34,346 nt of DNA from the NCBI GenBank assembly GCA_002308615.1, contig DBWC01000006.1, positions 25,097 through 59,442 on the forward strand, given 5' to 3'. Of this stretch, positions 16,318-28,200 are shown piece by piece. Every line of letters starts with the position of its first letter. Within the stretch, counting starts at the first letter, position 1. Source of the DNA: Clostridiales bacterium UBA1248. Its GTDB lineage: Bacteria; Bacillota; Clostridia; Oscillospirales; CAG-272. The notes beneath the pieces are model-generated. The model searched no databases. It saw only the letters and a list, made by a program, of their open reading frames with translations, and was not told where the DNA came from. The translations under genes were made by a program, and so were the position numbers.

Positions 16318-17895
16318 TTAATACATCATCTTCTGCAGGCGCTGCAGATAATCAATACATTCCTTCATCTCACCTTTACCGAACAGCTTGTCAATGTAAA
16401 GGATAAGACCGCGTATCTCATCGCGTATGAGCGACATGTTAAGACCTTCAAACTTTCTGAAGACCTTTGTGGCAAGTATGTAGTCGATACCTTCAAGATC
16501 CGTACCGCCGCACGCAACAAATACGGGAACGAACAGCTTCAGCTGTTTTATGATACGGTTACCGAAAGCAACTCTGAATTTTTCTATAACGTACAGGTCA
16601 AGCATACCGATCTTCTGTATAAGCTCGTCGTTTACGGGGTTTTCCTCTATCGCCTTTTTGTAAAGCGATTCAACGTAGGAATAGCTTATGCATTTCGCGT
16701 TTGTCATCGGCGCTTCAAACGGTACGCCTTTTGAATCAAGGTTTATAACGAGGGCACGGTCGTACACTTTATCGGATATGGAGAACGTGGAGTCGTCGTT
16801 GTTGGCGGTACCGATGTACCATACGTTCTGCGGTATCTGCAGCTTACCGTCGCGCAGATGCTCCGGGTCGGACGGCCATGATGAGGGAACAAGTTCTATC
16901 TTCCATTCCTCGGGGTTCGGCATTTCGAGTATTGAAAGCATTTCGGCAAAGTAATACTCAACACGCGCTATGTTCATCTCGTCGAGGATTATGATGTTTA
17001 TATCGTCGTTGTAGGACGCTTCATATATTCTCTTTAAAACTTCGGTCTCGTTGAATTTTTTCGTAAATTCATTGAAGAATCCGAAAAGCTCGGTACGGTC
17101 TCTCCAGGAAGGCTGAACGGATGCGATCGTCGCGTCATTCTGGAAGTATTTGCCCAGCATATAGGGAAGAGAAGTCTTACCTGTACCGGATATACCCTGT
17201 AAAAGGATCATCTTTGTGGAGGCGAGACCCGCTATGAGAAGACGTATGATCTTTATTTCATAGTACAGACCGCTCCTTGAGCACGCGAAATTGCGTATAT
17301 CGTCACAAAGCTCGTGAAGCGAGAGGGAACGCTCATATACAGGCGGAACGTAGAAGGTGTACTTCTCGTCGACTGCGGACAGACGGTAGAAACGCTTTGA
17401 CGACACGTCGACAGGCGCATCTTTCTTGTCGCCGCCCTGACCGGGCGCGCCGAGTACCGCCGTACCTCCGCCCTCGTTTTCCTCTTTGAAGAATTCCTTT
17501 AACTCTTCATAAGTAACGCCGGACGGGTCAAACTTATAGTTAAGGATACGTTCCTTCTCCTCCGTCAGTTTTATGACGTTTCTGTGCAGGTCGGCAATTT
17601 CCTCAAGCATATCTTCGTTGCCGACGAGAGTTTTTCTGAAACGTACGTATTTTCTTATGGCGATAACTATAAGGAATATAACGCCGGCGATGATCGCGTA
17701 CGTTATAAGGACCGTGAGTATGCATAAGATCCAGCCGAACACGTTAAAGTCGTTCTTGTAACGGGAAAGCTGGTCAAAAAGCACAGGAAAGTTGAAAAAT
17801 TGAAATATGGCGTTGAATATGCCTTTGATAGCGTTCCATAATCCCTCAAGTATGGAGGTTATAAAGGCAAAGAACCATTGCATGAAAGCATCCAT
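16318..17895 (-). CDS. Membrane-anchored McrB-like AAA+ ATPase
   Basis: From the ATG at 17895 (AAGGT about 6 nt upstream; a TTG at 17913 is less likely) the product is 525 residues. An amphipathic N-terminus (MDAFMQWFFAFITSIL) and one or two strong helices (about 50-84) precede a cytoplasmic AAA_5/McrB-type domain. Walker A is GISGTGKTS (234-242, Lys240), and Walker B is IIILDEMNIARVEYYF (Asp305, Glu306), whose DE-x-N-x-A-x-VE-x-YF form is typical of McrB. Sensor 1 is IGTANNDDSTF, with DRA about 15 residues on. McrB of restriction systems has a DNA-binding N-terminus and no membrane helices, so this one is unusual. The next gene is its DUF2357-like partner. Cytoplasmic ATP-driven remodelling at the membrane is the likely activity; the client is unknown. 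Confidence 0.85.
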   Translation of the reverse strand: MDAFMQWFFAFITSILEGLWNAIKGIFNAIFQFFNFPVLFDQLSRYKNDFNVFGWILCILTVLITYAIIAGVIFLIVIAIRKYVRFRKTLVGNEDMLEEIADLHRNVIKLTEEKERILNYKFDPSGVTYEELKEFFKEENEGGGTAVLGAPGQGGDKKDAPVDVSSKRFYRLSAVDEKYTFYVPPVYERSLSLHELCDDIRNFACSRSGLYYEIKIIRLLIAGLASTKMILLQGISGTGKTSLPYMLGKYFQNDATIASVQPSWRDRTELFGFFNEFTKKFNETEVLKRIYEASYNDDINIIILDEMNIARVEYYFAEMLSILEMPNPEEWKIELVPSSWPSDPEHLRDGKLQIPQNVWYIGTANNDDSTFSISDKVYDRALVINLDSKGVPFEAPMTNAKCISYSYVESLYKKAIEENPVNDELIQKIGMLDLYVIEKFRVAFGNRIIKQLKLFVPVFVACGGTDLEGIDYILATKVFRKFEGLNMSLIRDEIRGLILYIDKLFGKGEMKECIDYLQRLQKMMY

Positions 17896-17978
17896 TATTG
17901 TACCTTGTTGCAAACAGCAAAGCGGTTAAACGACGTCAGCATGCATCTCCCGCGTCTTGCTTTGAATTAGATTTGCTG

Positions 17979-18009
17979 ATTATATCGGAATTTTACCGTG
18001 TAATGTCAG
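17979..18009 (-). promoter_or_regulatory. Possible internal promoter for the ATPase/DUF2357 genes
   Basis: On the minus strand CTGACA (18004-18009) and TATAAT (17979-17984) are 19 bp apart, within the 110-bp gap after the first signal peptidase gene. The -10 is perfect but the spacing is long, so this is tentative. Confidence 0.3.
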
Positions 18010-19079
18010 GTTTGATCGTTCTGATCGTTGTTGTTCTGATCGTCTGTGGCTTTTGCCGCAGCCTCATTCTGAGAACGTATGTATTCTTCAATAGCTCTCT
18101 TCTTGATAAGCTCTTCGTCTTCCGCCGTGATCTGTTTCTTGTCCGCATTCTTGACCTCTATGACCTTGCGCACGAACATTATTATTTCAAACAGGAAGAA
18201 GAGAATAAGCGGTATCACTATGCAGATAAAGAAGCCTGTGGGCTGCATAAGGAAACTGATAACGTTGCCGAGCACGGGAATACTGCTGATATTCTCGGAT
18301 ACCGTTGCGGTTATTTCCGCGGGCGATACTTCAAGTCCCGTAATGCTTGATTTTTCAATTGATTTTGTCTTATACGCAGTAACGGTATCGTTTCCGCGAA
18401 CGACTTCGGTTATTATGTGATAATGCTCTTCGGCTGTGCCGTCGTTATCGATATCCTTTTCGAATTTGATGACGGTACCTTCGGCAAGAGACGTTCTGTC
18501 CTTATCCGTTATCGCTTTTATCTCGCGATTTAAGTTGCTGACGCTTATTACGTCAGACGGATATACCGTGTATGCGTCTTCAGCCGTGTTGTTATCACCC
18601 TGTGTCTTGTAAGATACAAAACCGGCTTCATCAACTATGACCTCAACAATTCTGTGGGTGTTTATCTCAGGCGTGTTGTTGCCGTCAAGGTCGGCTTTGA
18701 ATGAGATTATGTCACCGGCCTCAAGCGTAACTTCCTGATTCTTATCCGATTCAAGATAAAACTTGTTTTTTGACGTATCATAAAACAGCTTCTGGCTTAA
18801 AAGGATATCACCCTTTTTGATCGTCGGCTCCATAGAAGGAGTCAGAACAGGGCTTATTACTTTGCCGCCGATCGTCGGAACACCGTCGGAATTAGAATTG
18901 GACATAAACGCCAGCACGGTAACAACTACCGAAAAGGCGACAAATATCCATAAAAGAACATTTCCGATTATACTCCATACTTTTTTTGCTTTACTCTGGG
19001 GAGCTTCTGCCGGCTTATCTGCAGGATTTTCAACCGGAGCGTTTGTCGGAGCGTTTGTTGGTTGTTTGTTTGAATCCAT
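18006..19079 (-). CDS. SipW-type signal peptidase I with an internally duplicated catalytic segment
   Basis: The 357-residue protein has a Pro/Asn-rich cytoplasmic N-terminus (1-32), a helix (about 35-57), an extracellular S26 domain and a C-terminal helix (about 273-303) with a charged tail. Ser82 in LTPSMEP is the nucleophile and His142 in NTHRIVEV replaces Lys, as in SipW. GDNNTAED near 161 holds the likely acidic partner. Residues 122-148 and 201-227 look duplicated: each has I-x-F, a D-x-D-rich turn and H-x-I-x-E-V, about 11 of 27 identical. S26 enzymes normally have one such segment, and this protein is about 150 residues longer than SipW (about 190). An AGAGAGGA site precedes the start. 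It is immediately downstream of the giant protein gene, a likely substrate neighbour. Confidence 0.88.
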   Translation of the reverse strand: MDSNKQPTNAPTNAPVENPADKPAEAPQSKAKKVWSIIGNVLLWIFVAFSVVVTVLAFMSNSNSDGVPTIGGKVISPVLTPSMEPTIKKGDILLSQKLFYDTSKNKFYLESDKNQEVTLEAGDIISFKADLDGNNTPEINTHRIVEVIVDEAGFVSYKTQGDNNTAEDAYTVYPSDVISVSNLNREIKAITDKDRTSLAEGTVIKFEKDIDNDGTAEEHYHIITEVVRGNDTVTAYKTKSIEKSSITGLEVSPAEITATVSENISSIPVLGNVISFLMQPTGFFICIVIPLILFFLFEIIMFVRKVIEVKNADKKQITAEDEELIKKRAIEEYIRSQNEAAAKATDDQNNNDQNDQT

Positions 19080-19161
19080 TTTCGTATCCTCTCTTTAAGG
19101 TTGTTTTGAGCTTTTTTCGTTAACTGCTTCCCTTTATATCAAACTAATAATGAACTATTAT

Positions 19162-19190
19162 TAATTATTTAATATAAACTTATTTGTAAA
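19162..19190 (-). promoter_or_regulatory. Possible promoter in the 159-bp gap before the first signal peptidase
   Basis: TTTACA (19185-19190, minus) and TAATTA (19162-19167) are 17 bp apart in a very AT-rich gap, so the match is weak. The gap also holds a 12-bp palindrome (TCTGTATACAGA, 19210-19221), but I see no clear terminator after the giant gene. Confidence 0.25.
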
Positions 19191-19238
19191 GAGTTTTATG
19201 AAAAGATTGTCTGTATACAGAACCGCTTTTACCGTATT

Positions 19239-22200
19239 TTAATCAATGAAGTCAGGCCAGATCCTCGCATTGGTATATACGATCTCGTTTTTGGCTTCAG
19301 ATTCATTAAGATAATCCTTACTGTTGTTTTCACCGTATTTGAACAGCTTTGCCGTAAGCTTGATCTTGTAGTTTGAATATGTAAGGTTTTTCGCTTCAAA
19401 CTTACTGCCGGTGAAGATGGTGAACTCTATCGGGAACTCCAGATTGTACTGAGACGGGCTGTTCGGTATGACGGCCGATTTTTTCAGGATGAAGACGTAA
19501 GTTGTATCGCTTGATTCTTTATCCTCGGAGTAATCGTCACCAACCGTATAGCCGTTTACGTAGATCTGATCGGGATCCATATACGTCGGGAATTCAAGAG
19601 GGTTGTTGTCGTTGTAGTTGTCCACTTTTGAATGGAGCGTAAGCGTTAATTCCACGTAGTTGTAATCCGCGATCTTATCCTTTATCTTGGTTATATCGTA
19701 TAATGCGCGTGTAGATACCAGAATATCCGTCAGACCGTTCGTGTCAAGCGGGTTAATACCCAAAGGACCGTAGTCTCCCTCAAATACCGTGCTCTTTACG
19801 TTGAAATACAGCTGCGCTTTGTCGCTTATCTTACTGAAGTACGAGGAATATCCGCCGTTTGTCGCGTTCGTATCCTGCGCGGCGACCGTACTCTTACTGT
19901 ACGCCGTGTTTTCGTAGCTGAACGCGATATTCGACGTACCCGATACGACTGTACCAATCGTAGTATTCTCTATCTTCTCTCTGTTCGGGAACTGCTTTGC
20001 AATATCGTCTTCGTTGCTGTAGTTCATAACGATACGCGCCATAATGAACGCGCCGTTTGTATTTCTGAGTTTTGCGTTAAGAGTGGTCTGGTCGGCTGAT
20101 TTGATCTCTATATTGTTGTCGTTAACTATATAGGTTCCCGGTGTAAGCGTGCTGAAGTCGGAGATGTAGGCGTCCGCGATCTGGTACTGCGCGCTCGTTC
20201 CGGCGGTATCAAGACCGTCTATGACTCTTCTGTTTCCGCTCTCATCCGTGCGGGTGAGTATCGTCATGAAGCTGTGGAATACTTTGATCTCGGGGTTACC
20301 TAAATATGACTCCACCTCGTCCTTGACTTCTGTCGCCAGCGTGATTTTCGTCGACATATCGACGGTCAGAGTATGTCTGTTCGTGGTGAACGACATGGGT
20401 ATCAGAGAACCGTCGGAAGGAGAAGCAAGCACGGTGTAATTACTCTGAACGAAGATGTTTCCGAGTATAAGGTGGACGCTCGTAGCTTCCGCCGTGGCGT
20501 TTCTTATACGGCTCGGGACCGCGTTGTTGTCAAACTTCGTCGTCGTACCTATCGTGTAATGGTAAACGGCGTTGGATGTGATGGCTTCCGTAAATATCGA
20601 AACGTAGTATTCTTCATCTATCGGAACGTACGAAATGCTGTGCACGTCGTTTGCGTCTTCCGGAACGTCGACGTCCTCGACCGTGACCTTATATTTCACA
20701 GCTTCGGAATCCGTTGACTCGTTTACAGGGCGGAAGTACGTGCCTTCAGCCTCGTACGTGCCGTCGGGTCGGACCGTCGTCTTGACCGTGGCGCCCAGCG
20801 GATTATCGTCGGTTGCTCCGGTGACTAAAACCATATTTCCGTCCGTGTCGCGCTTTGCCGATATCTTAAGCAGATCGTTTAAGAAGATCGGGCTGAAAGC
20901 GGCGGTTCCCGTACCCTCTCCGTTCGAAAGATCCATATCTTCTTTGAATGCAGCGAGCGCGATATTGTTCGTCGTGCTCTGATACGCCTGCTCAAACGAC
21001 GCGTAATAAGGCTTTCCGCCTCTGTTAACGTCGACAAGCGTCATAAGCGTGCCATCCGGATAATTGCCTATGTTTGCGGGTCGTTTACCGATCCTTTGCA
21101 GATTCAGGTTCTTGTTATAGTTGTCAAGCAGATTTTCACCGCTTTCAACGGCAAGCTGCCACTCGTTCTGCGTACGCATATACGTATATTTGAAATATAA
21201 CGTGACCGGCGTACCGAGGTTTTCCATAAGAGGCTTACCGTAGCGGCTTTCATATTCGCTGCTGAGATATCCTGTTGCGGAATCGACTGCTATATGGAAA
21301 TCGTACGTAAGTATCTTCTTGACTATAACGGGAACGTAAAGGTGATACGCGATCTTTGAGGTGTCAGCCGGGTCTTTGTACGCGATATCTATCAAAGTGA
21401 ACATGCTTCCCGACGTGTCGACCTTTGTCTGATCCGTAGGTTCTATGTAGAATCTGTGGTTGGTTGTATCACGCTTAAGATTTGCTTTCTCCGGATCAGC
21501 TCCATCCATGCTTATGATGAAACTGCCGCCGCTGTAAACCATTTTGTAGATGTTTACGGTATAAACGTCATTATTATACGTATAGTCATAATTCGTATTT
21601 GCAAGCAGATTTATATATGCGTTTACCATGTCGGTCGTCTTGACTTTGGAAACGTCGTCCGTTACAAGCACGGCAAAGTCGTACGCGCGGTTTTCGCTCT
21701 GTTCGGTGTTATACGTAGAGAGCTTGCCTTTATACGTGTTGAATACGGACGCGTATGAGGATGCGACGCCGTAGCGCGCGTCTCCCGTCAGTATTTCATG
21801 TATGGGAAGCCCGTCTGCGGTTGAAGAAATACCGTCGCTCGTAAGGAACAGCCCTGCCGTGCCGATATATCCGGACGGATTTACCGTGACGTAGGGGGAT
21901 TCGGGAGCTGAGGTGTAATCGTCAGCGTCGGTCACGAGCGTCGGATTCGCAGTATTCGGCGTGATACCGGCGCTTATTCCGTCGTGATCCGCCATGACCA
22001 CGTAACCGTCGGTGCCGAAATAATTCGTATTTGCATCCGCCGCCATTTTACCGGAAATATAGCTGATCTCAGACACGGAGTCGCCTGTGAAGGATAAGCC
22101 CGTGATTTTGATCTTGGAATCGGTGAAGTTGTTTCCGCAGACGTATCCGGTCGTTCTCGCGTTTGATACTAAATTTCCCGTAGTTAACGTTTTATTGTAG

Positions 22201-25200
22201 TTTCTTACGGAAACGTTGTTGAGCAAAATGTTGTGACCGTAAAACGTTACGGGGTTGTTGTTGTTGTCAAATCCTATTGATCCTACAAGTCCGCCCGTTC
22301 CGGACTCTCTGCAGTTTGTGTTAGTCGTCTGTGAATTGGCGGTGCTGAACAGCGTGTATACCGTGCAGTTTTCAGATTTGTGATCCGAAACGTTGATTTC
22401 ACACACGCCGCCGCTGCTATAGCCTTTTTCATTACGTATTCCGCCTATAACGGTACCCGCGCTGCAGTCGTCTTCATAGGCGTAACCTGTATAGGCGCTC
22501 CAAGTCGAACAAATCGTCATTGACTCTACAGCACAGCCGGATATATCGATCTTGGATATACTCTTGTCGTTCAGTCTGGAGACTTTTCCAATAAATCCTC
22601 CGGCGCAGCGTATCGCCGAGACATACGTGTCGCCGTTTCCGGTAACCGTTGTATCTGTGATGGTATGAGCCGGACCGGACGTGCCGCTGTTGAAAGCGTC
22701 ATATCCGACTACTCCCCCGGACGTATCGCCTTGTATATCGACGTTGATGATCTGAACACCGCTTATCGAATAATCGGTCAACAACGCGGAACCTATTAAG
22801 CCGCCTGCCACGTCTCTGTGGTTAAGGATACTTGCCGTCGTATATACGTTATGGGTCCCGTTGGCTTTTCCTTTGACAACAACGTCCTGAATATTGACTT
22901 TCGTGACGTTTGCCGTTACTCCACATTCGACCGTACCTATAAGACCGCCGGCGCTGTAGTAATCAAAATACCACTGGTTGTTTGAATAATAATCTGTTTT
23001 TGTAGCACTTAAGAAGGTTGTTCTGACCTCGTCTATCGTAAAGCTTACGGTATCGTCGGTTAGCGAAATGTTTACTCTGGCGTTGGCTCCGTTTACGTAG
23101 CCTATCATACCGCCGGCTCTGACTCTTGCGTCAACGCTGACGCCGTCGTTACCCGTTCCGCAGTTTAAAACTGTGCATACACCGTTGTTTGCGTGGCCTA
23201 CAAGACCGCCGCCGTATTTCATGGATGATACGGACAGGCCGTTCATGCTGACGTTGTTCAGAGTGAAGGATCTCGCGGTATATCCGGCAAGACCGCCGAC
23301 GCTTAAAACTCTTTGGGATTTAACGCCCGCGTTGTTTTTCTCTTTCATCTTACCGTCAACGAGCGTTTTTGCGTTTGAGGAGCGCTTGATCGCCTCATGA
23401 ACGACGTTTCCCGTAAGCGTAAGATCTTTTATAACGTCGTCGTCGGAATTAACGATCTGGTGCATTACGTTGAACAGACCGAATCCCGGATTGGCGAACT
23501 CGTTATAGTTTTCGTTGTTTCTCGTGCTGCCGTCGTCATTTCCGTCGTAGTCGTATTCGCCGTAATACATTGAAAGGTTAACGGTCGCGTTTTTGCCGTC
23601 AAGCTTGTTGAAATGCAAAGCCAAAGCGGTATTATCGCTGTATATGCTGCCTATGCCGCGATATCCGGCGGGCAAATTGTATGTTACGCCGCTTGATAAG
23701 TTAATAACCGAAGCAACAGATTTATTGTTACCACTGTTACCTGAATTGCCGCAAATGCTTCTTGCACGGAAAAGATCGGCAACTTCTTCATTATTTACCG
23801 TTTTTGTACTTTTTGTATACTGTCTAATAATATAAGGAATTTTTGTCGATCCGTTGTAAGCGTCGTTTTCGTGAGCGGAAGCATAATCACCCGTTATTTG
23901 CGCGGTGCTTCCGACCTCGCTGTAATTTGCGCAGCGCGTGGATGTATAATTACGGTAAGCTATCCATGGAGATTCATATGTTGTTTTATTCTCAGTTATA
24001 GTTATAGAAGCGTAAGGCTGTTCCGTTGACGCATTATATGCTGCGCTTCCGGCGCCGGAGTTTACTATGCAGGAAAGGACGTAAAACGCCTGTGCATCCG
24101 GTATCGTAATTGTATGATTATTGGCTGCCGTCGCGTTTACCGTAAGCTTGCTTGAGCTGTTCGGATTAAGGTCGCAGATGCTGTAATTCTTTGTTCCGTT
24201 GTCAAGCACGGCGGAAGAGACCGCGTATGAGTCCGCCTCGTTAAAGGCGTAACCGGATATCACTCTGCCTATGATCGGGTTGACGTATAACCATGCGTCG
24301 TTGGCAAACGTGATCTTTTTGCCGGAACCCATCGTAAGTCCCGTTCTGCTTGCCGCATCGACCGAGCTCATATTGCGGAATATTACGCCGCCGTTTACGA
24401 TAACGCCGACGTACCCGCCCACGGGAACAAGGCGCACGTAAGTGTCGCCGGCATTTGTAAACGTTGTATGTGAAAAATCTACTCCGACGTGGTCAATAAC
24501 GTTGTCTCCGCCCATTACCTGACCGATGACCGCGCCGTATGCCATACAGCCTTCGTTATCATATCTGAAAAGCAATTTACTGGCCGCGCTGATCTGTATG
24601 CTGACCTGACCGCCGTCCTTGCCGACTGACACGGTGAGATCCTTTACCACGCATCCGTTGGCGGATTTTATAAGCGGGTTTTTCTGGTTTGACATATTTG
24701 TCAAAGTGTGATTATGACCGATTATGACGCCGCGGAACGCGTATTTGTTTTCATATCCGGCGTCCGATGACCCCGACTTCATAGCGCCTAAACCGACAAA
24801 ATCAGCGGGAAGCTCTATATCTGTTTCTATACTGTAATAGGCTCCGGCGAGATACTCTCTGACTCTGTCGGGATCGATCGTTTTACCGCTTGGAACAGGG
24901 TCTCCGTTGTCATCTATCTCTACGAAGTTCGTACCGTTATACTGATACGTTCTGTCTTGTAACGCAGCATTGCTGTTGTTTACAAAATCACACCACATAT
25001 CAATTTCGTATACGGCTTTCTCGTATGCGTCATTTGTCTTGTTTGCCAGATCGTCGGGCAGTATTATTTTCTGCGTGTCGTCTAAATTGCCGGCTATTAT
25101 TTTGGCAACGGTGGACAGTACGTTGCCGTCTCTGATAACGTACGGGTCATTATAATGTCCGCAGCCGGATTCCATAGCCGCGCTCTTTAGGTTGACGCGT

Positions 25201-28200
25201 ATTTCGTGGAAATAATTGTATGCCGGCTGACCGTTATCAGTTATCTGCTGACCGTCATAATTGTATACGTGCGGTAAGAATCCGGATGAAAAATCATATT
25301 CTCCGGTGGTATTTGAACCTGTCGTCGGGTCTGTAAAATTTGTGTCGCTGTTAAAGTATTGATTTTCTCTGCCGGCGTATTCAACCGATTCGGAAACTTC
25401 CTTCGCGTACGTAACGTGGTGAGTATTTGAACCGTAGTCTTCATCATGCTCGTAGTTGTATTCGGCATAACCGCCGTTTGCGTATGCAAAGTTGTTCAAA
25501 AAAGTTGCGCGGGAGAATATCGTTCTGCCCGTACCGTAGGCACCGGTCAGCGAAGTGTCTGACAGCAGCGCCGTTGTTCTTGAGTCGAGGATCATATCCG
25601 AGAACTTCAGGGTTATGTTCGTCGCCGTATCGTAGCCGACGTCGCCGATAAGAGACGACGCGGCGTAGCCGCCTCCGGAAATAAGTGTGTCGTAACTGCC
25701 GGATTTCGTTGAAACGGTGCTCATATCAAGGCTGACGTTTTTACCTATATCATTTATAAGAAGAGGCGCGTAGCCTGTTCCGTTTACGACCGCTCCGTCA
25801 AGAACCACGTTTTTAACGGTGACCTTGTCGAGGTTATCCGTGTTTCCGAGCATATTTCTTACTATAAATCCGGATTTTCCGGTATCGTTGCTTACGTTGC
25901 CCTGAACCGTCAGACCGTTTACCGTAAGAGCGCCCGTGTAATTACGGAATATAGCCTCGTGCATCAGATAATGCTGAGATCTGTTCGCTATATGCGTTGA
26001 ACGGACGGAGCTGTCTGAATTTCCGGTACCCGCTTCGCCTGTTTCTATTTCATTATTATAAAACTTGATCGTCGCGTTATTTATCGTCATGCCGGATGCG
26101 TCTACCGGGTAATATGAAAGACCTTCCATATCACAGTTTCCGCTGATCTCATTGTCGAAACCTTTTGAAAACAGCGTGGATGCGTTGATCGATGAATGAG
26201 CGTATTTTTTTATGCTCCACAATAAGAGTTTTTCGCCGGATGACGGAGAGCTTTTTTTGCGTATCGCTTCAAGATTATAGTAGTAACGCGTATTTGGGTT
26301 GATCTTTGTCGCATACGACGTCTGATTCTGGTACGTGTTACAGCTTGATCCGTTCATTATCACTGCGGTGTTGTTCGGAATGTTAAGGGAAATGATCGCC
26401 TGACCGTTATCGTCTGTCTGTTTGCCGCTGAATACGGAGTATGCGGCGATCTCGTCAAACACGTTGAACGATCCGCTCACATTTGCGGCGGCGATATCGT
26501 ATTTTGCCAGATCCACGTTGAGATAAAGAGCGGATTTTGTGCCGTATACGGCGTCGTTTACGATAAAACCGAACGAGGACGTACCGTATCCGGACGTAAT
26601 ACTCGCGCCGTTGACCTTGACGTGATGAACGTCCATTTTACCTGTAGCCTGATAAAACAGCGCGCCGATATTGCCGGAGTTTGATCCGGACATGACCTCT
26701 ATTTTAGGAGCCGATGAGCCGCCGTTGCCGACGAATATACCGTTGTCGCTGCCGGCATCACCGATCTTTACGTCTACGTTAGGCCAGACGCAGCCTATGA
26801 AAGCTCCGGAACTGTTGCCTCTGGCGCCGGAACTGATATTTTTAGACTGTATTTCAACGCCGTCGTTTACTGTAATATTAGTAAGATTTACTTTACGTGC
26901 GTTTGAATCGGCTTTTGTCGAAGCTTCTTTGAATACTCCGATAAGACCGCCGAAATATATCTTTCCGTCTTTTGTTTTATTTTTTTGGTACAGACGGTTG
27001 TTTTCGGATGCGGTCGCACCGCTTAAACCGATCTGAACGTTGTTAAAATTAAACGTATTTGAACCCGTGGCGTCAACGTAACCTATGCAGCCGCCGAAAT
27101 GCGCCCCGTCGTTTGAGCTCTGTCTGAAATCATTCATTATAGAGCCGAACGTACACCCGGACACGCTGATCGTTCCGGTACTGCCGTCTTCTATCTTACC
27201 TATGGCACCGCCGCAGTTGAAGCCGGTCGTTCCCGCCCAGACTCTGTTTTCCTGCTTTGTGACGACGCCGGAGAGCGTTACGTTTCCTTTTGCAACGGCT
27301 GCGATGCCGCCGATGTTTCCGCCGCTTGTTGCAGTGGTGTGATCGAATCCGTCGACCGTAAGATTGTTGAACGTCGCGTTGTTGATTTTAGCAAACAAGC
27401 CCTGATACTGATGCTTGATGATCATACCGTAAGCGAGGTTGTCGCCGGATGAAACGGCGCCGCCGGTGTTTGTCAGACCGTATGCTTCACCGATAGCAAG
27501 CGTTATCGTATGACCGCCGCCGTTGAAAATGCCGGTGTAATAGCCGTTAGCACCGTTGTCACGCGTAAAGGATTCTATACCCGTGTCGGAAAGATCGATA
27601 TTTGCGGTAAGAGTGAGAGGTTTTCCTAAAACCGTGTCGCTTGCCGATGAACTGTCAAAGTCGAGATAACCCTTATCTCCGTTGTTTGACTGTATGTTCA
27701 GAGCCGTTTTTATGAAATCCGAAACGGTCCCGATCGATTCAGTATGGGATGCGACGGCGACCTTGTGCGTCGTATCGTTTACCGTGAAAAACGTGCTTTC
27801 CGTAAGTCCGTTTCCGGTCGCCCCGCTTAATCTGAGCACTTCGCCCCAGTCGCCTATGTCGTCGACCTTAGCCGAGCCGCCTGAGACCCCGGAGGAACGC
27901 TTGAAAGTCCAGTTTGCGTCGCTTCCGCTGCCGAGAGCGTATACGATACCGTTTCCTCGGGTCCCTATAAGCTGTGCGCTGGAATAGTTTGCCTCGGAAA
28001 GATCCGTCGTGCCTTTGATACGTACGAGACCGTCGTTTTGCCAGTCTATAAGACCGCTTCCGCAGCCGCCTTTTACCTTTACCGTGTTTTCTATATCAAC
28101 GAAACTGCCGTTGTTGCCCATGGAAGCGATAAGACCGGCGTTCATGTTGGATACGCTTGCGTATACGTTTCCGATCTTGACGTAAGCTTCGTCATCGCCG

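Noticed and set aside
14574..17895. Classical McrBC restriction system
   Set aside because: The ATPase has membrane helices instead of a DNA-recognition domain, the partner has no visible nuclease motif and the neighbours are export genes.
19195..19238. Terminator directly after the giant gene
   Set aside because: Only a 12-bp palindrome with no room for a loop and no strong T-run was found, so readthrough into the signal peptidase gene is likely.
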